DNA of 64,000 nucleotides from contig CM038214.1 of assembly GCA_021442155.1 (NCBI GenBank), forward strand, positions 313,627,001 through 313,691,000, written 5' to 3'. Within the stretch, counting starts at the first letter, position 1. Each line of letters starts with the position of its first letter. Source of the DNA: Cymbidium sinense. Lineage: Eukaryota; Streptophyta; Magnoliopsida; Asparagales; Orchidaceae. The notes under the pieces were generated by a model, which saw nothing but the letters and a program-made list of their open reading frames with translations, ran no database searches and had not been told where the DNA came from. Made by a program: the position numbers and the translations under genes. This document shows positions 57,261-64,000 of this stretch, piece by piece.

Positions 57261-60200
57261 ATAATTATCATCAATGAAAATTTCATTTCAAGTTTAATCT
57301 CTTCCATGTTGAAAGTGTTCTTGTTTGCTAATCTGCCACGTTATGTTTAGGGTAGGTGTAAGGAACCCGAGTGGTGTCCTACCATTCATCGACACAACAC
57401 AAACACAAACTACACACAAACATCTAAAGCAAACACATATCTTTTATCTCGGGCTACTCTAAGTTGAGATAACTCCCCTAGAGGCACTCACTCAGTAACT
57501 GCTCTAGGTCGGGCTAATGTGCTACCCTACTACTGTGTCACCCTAGTGGTCTTCTTGCATTGGAGGATGTAAGTCTACTATGATTTCCTTCCTTACTTGG
57601 CCACTGCACACCAACGAGAACCTAGTTAGTTTGGTAGGCCTTACTATGTGACCGGTAAGCTACCTCATGTTGGCTTCATTTAAAAGGATGTGAGTCTGCT
57701 ATGCTTTTTTCTTGGATTAGCCTTCGTACACTGACTAGGTTGAGTATATTTAAGGTTTAGGATAAGTCCCCTAGTAACTCCTTCCCTTATAACTACTTCA
57801 AGTCTAGGTCTAGTCCTTCCTCGAAGCTCACAGCTTAGTAGTCGCTCTAGGTTAGATAACATATGTCCTGCCGATGACAAACTATCCCGATGATCAGTTT
57901 CACTTTGAAAGTTGTAAGCCTACACGCTTTCTTTCCAGATTGATTATTGCACACCGATGGGCACCTTAGGTTGGTTGGTTCTCGCACCTTATGACACACC
58001 ACTCATGGTAGATGTAAGTCTGCTATGCTTTCTCATTGAGTTGGCCACCGTACACCGATAAGCTTTCTTTTCTTGGGCTCTGGATAATGCCCCTTACAGC
58101 TCCTCCCCTATGGGCACTATATTTGGATCAAATCCTTTGCATCCCCATTTAGACACTACCCAGATTACAATCAGATTGGACAGTTCCCCTTTCCTAGTAA
58201 CCACTTGTATGGTTGGAGAATCCATCATGTGGATGTGCAGATTCTCCCTTGGTCTAGTAAATTTGATAGAGATCAAGGCCAGCATAGCCCCTTCTTAGTG
58301 TGTTCCTTCATACACCAACAGGGTCCACGTAAACATATAAACAAAATATATATTCACTTGTGGATTAGGAGGACACCCTTAGTGGTACCTTATCCCAAGC
58401 AGGTATCCTATCTTTAGGACTGTGTCACCAAAACTCCCTATAAGAATTTCTTGACTACTCTTGAGTTGATATAAGTCCCCAATGACATTCACTCAGTAGT
58501 TGCCCTAAGTCGGGTTTGATTTGTTGTACTACCAATAGGTCACCCCAGTAGTTGTTCCCTACTTTAGAAGATGTATGTCTACTACGACTTCTTCCTAGCA
58601 TACCCGTTGCACATCGAAAGGCAACCCCTTAGGTTGGCTAGCCTTACCCCACAACCAGTAGACTATCCCTTTAGATTTTTAAATCTGATATAGGATAAGT
58701 CTGATATATCCTCTTCTCAGTGAGTCCATCGCACACCGACATGGTCCATAAATTAAATTTATCAAATTTGACTGAGCTCACATCCCCGGTGAATATGTTC
58801 TTAATTTGGAATCAAACTAAACCAAATAAACCATATCAAATCACATGAAATTAAGATAAAATTAATCTTGACTACTTTTGAGTTGATATAAGTCCTCAAT
58901 GAAATTCACTCAGTAGTTGCCCTAGGTCAGGTTCAATTTATTATGTATCTAATAGGTCACTCTAGTGGTTGTTCCTCACTTTGGAAAATGTAAGTATGCT
59001 ACTCCTTCTTCCTACCACAGTTGTTGCACACCAAAAGGCAACCCCTTAGGTTGTCTAGCTGCACCCTATAGTCGATAAACTACCCCTTTGGATTTGTAAA
59101 CCTGAGGTAGGTGAAGGCTGATATAGCCCCTTCTCAGTGGGTCCATCGGACATTGATAGGGTCCATACATTAACTCAGATTAAATTAAACCCAATCTGAT
59201 TTTCCCCAGTGGAGTTAAATCACACCCTTCTCCCTAGTGGAGCCCTAAATCATATATAAATAAGTCAAGCAAAAAAATCATACTCAAAACCAACCTCCCT
59301 AGTGGAGCCAAATTAAGCCAATTCCCCTAGTAGAGCCTAAATCAAAGAAATCCAACCAAACTCTTATTCCTACTAGATACATCCCCAAACAAATCTATGA
59401 AATTAAACTCAAATCTCAATCCTCAGCGGATTGCCCGCACCTACTTCCCTAGTGGAAGGTTCATATACCCGATCCTTAGCGGACTGGAGCCCATATCTCT
59501 AGAAGATATGCCTCCACATCAATTAAAATAAAAAACAAATTAAAGTCGATTCGATCTTAATCCCCAGTGGATTATAATTTTTATCCCCAGTAGATCTTCT
59601 TTCCACAAATCATATAATCAAATAAAATTCAAAACTTATCCTCAATTGATTTTCTTCTTCAATGCCCTCGACATAGACTGCTCACATGTCATGTCTAATG
59701 CATGTGTGATCCCCTTGCAGATCTCCCTCATGTCCTTGACATGGAATTCTCTTCAAATCTTATTTCTTCTCTTATGCACACCTTTAATACTTCAACCAAA
59801 AGCCTTACAATGTATTCATTTAAATTACATCATTTTAACATTGTAATCAACATTTTATGATTTATCATGGTGCAAGCTCAAACTAACTATACAATGTCAT
59901 GCTAAACATATTACATTGTGAATTAACATTTTTGTGAGTTTTGACCCAATGTATTATAACAAAAGTATAACATACTAAAATGTACAATAACATTTACTAA
60001 CACACCACCATATTCATATATATGTGAAGTTATAATATTATGTACATTATATTCTAATATTCTTTCATATTATATATTATCTTACATTGCACCTTAAAAT
60101 GAATCACTTTAAGCAAAAAAAAAAATATTTGATTAAAAAATGAACATTTATTTTGGATGTAAAATTCTATTCTTTTGATTAAATGACACACCATAGCACA

Positions 60201-61005
60201 CCCCCAATGATGTTCCCTAAAGCTTACCATAAATTTTTCCAAATCCCATCATGTTAGCCTATAAATTAGTATTTTCTTGAATTATACCAATACAAACTCT
60301 ACTACCTCATACTATAACAAACTAAAATATGTTAAAAAACAAGTACTAATACACAATAGTATGCTATGATGCATTATGCTACACTATGTTATGGCATCCT
60401 ATATTATAATACATTATAACATATTATATTATAATATATTGCATATCACATCTCAAGAGATTACTTAAGATAAAAATTTATAAAATTAGTCTAATTAATA
60501 AATAATATATATATTTTAGTCATATCACTTACATATTTTAAATTGAAATAATATATTATGATGGCATGCTCTACTTATTATGAATTAGGCTAAATTCCAC
60601 CAATTTAAAGCCTAAATCAACATTTTTATAAATAATGCTAGTGTAGGGTTGACTGCATGATTGTAAAATACTAAATGTGTAGAACAATAAATTATGATAT
60701 ATGATGTTATACTATACTACAATATATAATATTTATTTTGAACATAAAATCTTACTTTTTATATTATAAGTGGTGTAGCACACCTTTGGTACTGCAACCT
60801 AATTCCCACTTCAAATTTAACAAATTTCATCATCTGATTTATTAAATCTATATTTTTATGATTTATATTAATATAGACTATAAGGCACAATACCATAATA
60901 TACTAAAACATTTCAAAACATCGCCTAAAATCCAAAAATACATCACTATAAGCTCAAATGTATGATTATACATTATATTATAATAAATGGTAGTATAATA
61001 TGATT
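57261..61005 (+). other. B3 3' non-coding region, probable 3' LTR
   Basis: Collinear with the B1 and B2 3' regions. It lacks 257 bp of the A/T-rich part found in B2 (48031-48287), with AATTAACA at the breakpoint (59921). GATGTAAGT-type repeats (57560-58990), CCCCAGYGGA-like motifs (59200-59720) and the later palindrome-like cores are present. Confidence 0.65.
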
Positions 61006-61021
61006 TAGGGTTAGGGCTTAG

Positions 61022-61140
61022 GGTATTCAAATCTTTAATATTCAAGGGAAAGTCTCTTGAAGACATTTTCTTTAGCTACCATAACTATGTTAGGATTAGG
61101 TCATTTTTTAGATCTACTCATAATGACATCTTTATTCAAG
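61022..61140 (+). other. E block copy 3
   Basis: Same fragment as E1 and E2, again behind a short TTTAGGG tract (60999-61025). It reads VFKSLIFKGKSLEDIFF, SYHNYVRIRSFF, RSTHNDIFIQG without a stop. Conservation of an open frame in three copies within otherwise decayed DNA is notable, but 40 codons can stay open by recent common origin alone. Confidence 0.4.
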
Positions 61141-61340
61141 GTTTAGGGTTTAGGGTTTAGGGTTAGCATTTAGGGTTAGGGTTTAGGGTTAGTTTAGGGT
61201 TTAGGGTTTATTGGTTGGGGTTAGTTTAGGGTTTAGGGTTTAGGGTTAGTTTAGGGTTTATGGTTTAGGGTTAGTTTAGGGTTTAGAGTTTAGGGTTTAG
61301 GGTTTAGGGTTTAGGGTTTAGTGTTTAGGGTTTAAGGTTT
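61141..61340 (+). repeat. TTTAGGG array between E3 and G7
   Basis: About 200 bp of almost regular TTTAGGG, with GGGTTAGTTTAGGG steps that recur. Confidence 0.9.
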
Positions 61341-61820
61341 ATAGAGAACAAATATAGATTAAACATTTCTTCTTTTCGATTTCATCAACCAAGTAGCACC
61401 CCGAGTTATTTAAGACACAAGCGATGACATAGATAAAAACTAAGCACACATAGAGAAAATTAAAACCCTAGATATGTAAAACCATCTCTACTGTGAAGAT
61501 AGTTCCATAAGTAGTAGATCAGATTAATCATTCTTGAGTTTCTCTAATTTCCATCAGAAACATTGTCACCTCTTGAGTAGTAGAATCTGCCATCATATCC
61601 TTGATCTCTCCTCTCATCACCATCATAGTTGTAACCTTCATTTCTCTTCCCTCCTCCAAAATAACCACTACTCCGACCACCACCTCCGTATCAACTAGCA
61701 CCTCTAGATATCCCACCACCACTACAATAATTGTTGCCTCCACCTTCGCCCCCATCTCCAGATCTAGACTAAGCCTAGTTGATGGTGATGTTCCTGACAT
61801 CAAGGTTTTGGGCATTCTTA
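61341..61820 (-). pseudogene. GRP module G7
   Basis: Minus strand: NLDVRNITIN, stop, A, stop, SRSGDGGEGGG, then a glycine-rich tail with internal stop, DQGYDGRFYYSRG and SDGN-stop-RN, where the usual tryptophan TGG of NWRN is TAG. It lacks the A-run at the 3' end: satellite joins the UTR directly at 61341. The stops at former glutamine and tryptophan codons all fit C-to-T changes on one strand or the other. Confidence 0.8.
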
Positions 61821-63105
61821 GGGTTTAGGGTTAGTTTTGGGTTTAGGGTTTAGGGTTTAGGGTTTAGGGTTATAGGTTTTAGGGTTGTAGGTTTAGGGTT
61901 TAGGGTTTAGTGTTTTAAGGTTTAGGGTTTAGGGTTTACGTTTTAGGGTTTAGGGTTTAGGATTTTAGGGTTTAGGGTTGTAGGTTTAGGGTTGTAGGTA
62001 TATGGTTTGGGGTTTGGGGGTTTAGGGTTTAAGATTTAGGGTTTAGGACTTACTTTTTAGGATTTTTTTTATTTTAAATTAAGTAAACTAGAAAGTTTAG
62101 GTTTATTTAGTTTATTTTTTTATTTGAGTTTATTTTATTTTTTTACTTATTATTTTTATTTAGGTTTAATTTTTATTTTTATTTAGTTTAGCTTATTTAT
62201 TTTAGGTTTATTTTCTTTATTTAGGATTTTTATTTTATTTTATTTTTTAGGTTTAGGTTTATTTTTTAGTTGAGTTTTATTTTTATTTTATTATAGGTTT
62301 AGGTTTTATTTTTTTATTTTTAGGTTTAGGTTTAGGTTTTTATTTTATTTTTTTAGGTTTAGGTTTTAGGCTTTTATTTTAGGTTTATTTTTAGATTTTA
62401 TTTTTTAGTTTAGATTAAGGTGTATTTTTAGTTTATTTTATTATATTTAGTTTAGGTTTAAGTTTAGCTTTAGTTTATTTTAGGTTTTATTTTATGTTTT
62501 ATTTTTTTAGTTTAGGTTTAGGTTTATTTTATTTTATTTATTTTATTTTTATTTTAGCTTTATGTTTTCTTAGTTTAGGGTTTAGGTTTTATTTATTATT
62601 TATTTTTAGGTTTTATTTTAGAAATTTAGCTTTTTATTTAGTTTTTTATTTTTTGGATTATTTTATTTATATTTTAGGTTTATTTTTTTATTTTATTTAG
62701 GTTTTTTTAATTTAGTTTAGGTTTTTATATTTTATTTTTTTTAGGTTTTATTTTAAGGTTTATTTTTTATGTTTAGGTTTTTATTTAGTTTTTATTTTAT
62801 TATATTTAAGGTTTAATTTTTATTTTATTTTATTTAGTTTAGTTTAGGTTTTTATTTATTTTATTTTAGATTAGTTTATGTTTTTTATTTTATTTTATTT
62901 TTTGGTTTAGGTTTAGGTTTAGGTTTTAGTTTATGTTTTTATTTTATTTTATGTTTTTTTATTTATTTTATTTTTTAATTTTGTTTAGTGTAAGTTTAGG
63001 TTTTTAGCTTTTTATGGTTTAGGGTTTAGGGTTAGTTTAGGGTTTAGGGTTTAGGGTTTAGGGTTTAGGGTTTAAGGTTTAAGATTAATGATTTAGGGTT
63101 TAAGA
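61821..63105 (+). repeat. Telomere-derived satellite between G7 and G8
   Basis: TTTAGGG variants with GGGTTAGTTTAGG steps to 62050, then one T-rich monomer with start box at 62076 and second box at 62266, its usual closing phrase near 62990, and TTTAGGG up to G8. This is the cleanest single monomer in the window, about 1 kb. No gene seen. Confidence 0.87.
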
Positions 63106-63591
63106 TTTTTTTTAACAGAGTACAGATTTAGGTTCAACATTTCTTCTTTTTGATTTCATCAAGCAAGTAGTGCCCCAAGTTTTCTAAGACACAAATGACA
63201 ACATAAATAAAAAATGAGCACCCATAGAGCAAATCAAAATCCCTAGATAAGTAGAACCGTCTCTACTATAAAGACATAGTTCTATAAGCAAAAGATTGGA
63301 TTCACTGTTCTTCAGTTTCTCCAGTTCCCATTAGAACTACCCCTGCCTCTCGAGTATCAGGATCCGCCATCATATCCCTGATCTCTCCTTCTGCTACCAC
63401 CATGGCTATAACCTTCGTCACTCGTTCTACCTCCATAATGACCATTACTCTAACCACAACCTCCATGTCCAACAGAACCTTCAGATCCCCCACCACCATT
63501 GTAATAACCGCCACCTTCACCTCCATTGCTAAATCTAGATTAAGCCTAGTCGATAGTGATGTTCCTGCCATCAAGGTTCTGCCCATTTTTA
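63106..63591 (-). pseudogene. GRP module G8
   Basis: Minus strand: NGQNLDGRNITID, stop, A, stop, SRFSNGGEGGGYYNGGGG, then HYGGRTSDEGYSHGG, RRRDQGYDGGS, stop, YSRGRGSSNGNWRN and the native stop. Four internal stops in one continuous frame, without frameshift, so decay is by substitution only. 3' UTR and A-run (T-run 63106-63113) are complete. It shows most clearly that the module comes from the end of a plant class IV GRP gene. Confidence 0.85.
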
Positions 63592-64000
63592 GGGTTTAGG
63601 GTTAGTTTAGGGTTTAGGTTTGAGGGTTAGTTTAGGGTTTAGGCTTTAGGGTTTAGGGTTTAGGGTTTAGTTAGGGTTTAGGTTTTAGGGTTTAAAGATT
63701 AGGGAGTTTAAGGTTTAGGTTTAGTTCAAGGTTTAGGGTTTAGTGTGTTTAGGAGTTTAGGTTTAGGGTTTTAGGTTTAGGGTTTATAAGGTTTAAGTTC
63801 AAGGATTATCTTTGTTTAGGTTGAGTTTAGGGTTTAGTTTAGGATTTAGGATTAAGGTTTAGAGTTTAGTTTAGGTTTAGAGTTTTAGGGTTTAGGGTTG
63901 TAGGTTTAAGGTTGTAGGTTTAGAATTTTGGGTTTAGGGTTAGTTTTAACGTTTAAGTTTTAGGGCTTTTTTTAAAAATTAATTAAACTAGTAGGTTTCG
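63592..64000 (+). repeat. Telomere-derived satellite after G8, reaching the window end
   Basis: TTTAGGG variants with many phase slips (GGAGTTTAGG, GGTTCAAGG) and the beginning of a further T-rich monomer (start box at 63975). The array continues beyond the window. Confidence 0.85.

Larger units (their letters stand above)
54584..61005 (+). mobile_element. Gypsy B3: 3' fragment with RT end, RNase H domains, integrase and 3' region
   Basis: The longest of the three fragments on the coding side. It begins in the reverse transcriptase just before the YxDD box and continues through RNase H, second RNase H, integrase and 3' region, which is the Tat-type order. The left junction is directly in T-rich satellite. 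It shows which domains B1 lost. Confidence 0.88.

Noticed and set aside
1..64000. tRNA, rRNA or small RNA genes
   Set aside because: I looked for tRNA-like boxes and conserved rRNA stretches and saw none. A covariance-model scan was not possible.

Overview
This window is plant nuclear heterochromatin, probably subtelomeric or a large interstitial telomere-like domain of a seed plant. The signs are: Arabidopsis-type TTTAGGG repeats, always with the G-rich strand on +; L1-type LINEs with a DUF4283-like/zinc-knuckle ORF1; Ty3/gypsy relics of the Tat type carrying a second RNase H; and pieces of a plant glycine-rich RNA-binding protein (GRP) gene. The species could not be identified. No intact gene was found; every coding feature is a relic.

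Layout. 1-417: end of a 5'-truncated LINE. 418-535: TTTAGGG spacer. 536-8787: a nearly full-length LINE on the minus strand (ORF1, endonuclease, reverse transcriptase, zinc-finger region, RNase H, long 3' UTR). 8788-24284: a C-poor satellite made of G-rich TTTAGGG stretches alternating with T-rich stretches, interrupted by three minus-strand GRP 3'-end modules (G1-G3). 24285-29733: two more LINE copies, one directly behind the other. 29734-61005: three 3'-terminal Ty3/gypsy fragments on the plus strand (B1-B3), separated by satellite and GRP modules G4-G6. 61022-64000: the third short E block, then GRP modules G7 and G8 within satellite.

The T-rich satellite is not random decay of TTTAGGG. 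It has a recurring monomer of roughly 0.9-1.7 kb with landmarks at fixed spacing: an AAGTAAACYRGTAGG-like box after a T-run, then an AGTTGAGTTTTATTTTTA-like box about 190 bp later. Between 29.7 and 61.8 kb a larger order repeats three times: gypsy 3' end, then a 40-codon 'E' block, then TTTAGGG, then a GRP module, then T-rich satellite. The right-hand junctions are the same in all three copies and the left-hand junctions differ. This suggests amplification of a composite unit by segmental duplication or unequal exchange rather than repeated transposition.

The most interesting results are this composite repeat, the capture and amplification of a GRP gene 3' end inside telomere-like satellite, the unidentified conserved E block, and the shared orientation of all poly(A)-bearing inserts, which matches the strand able to prime target-primed reverse transcription.
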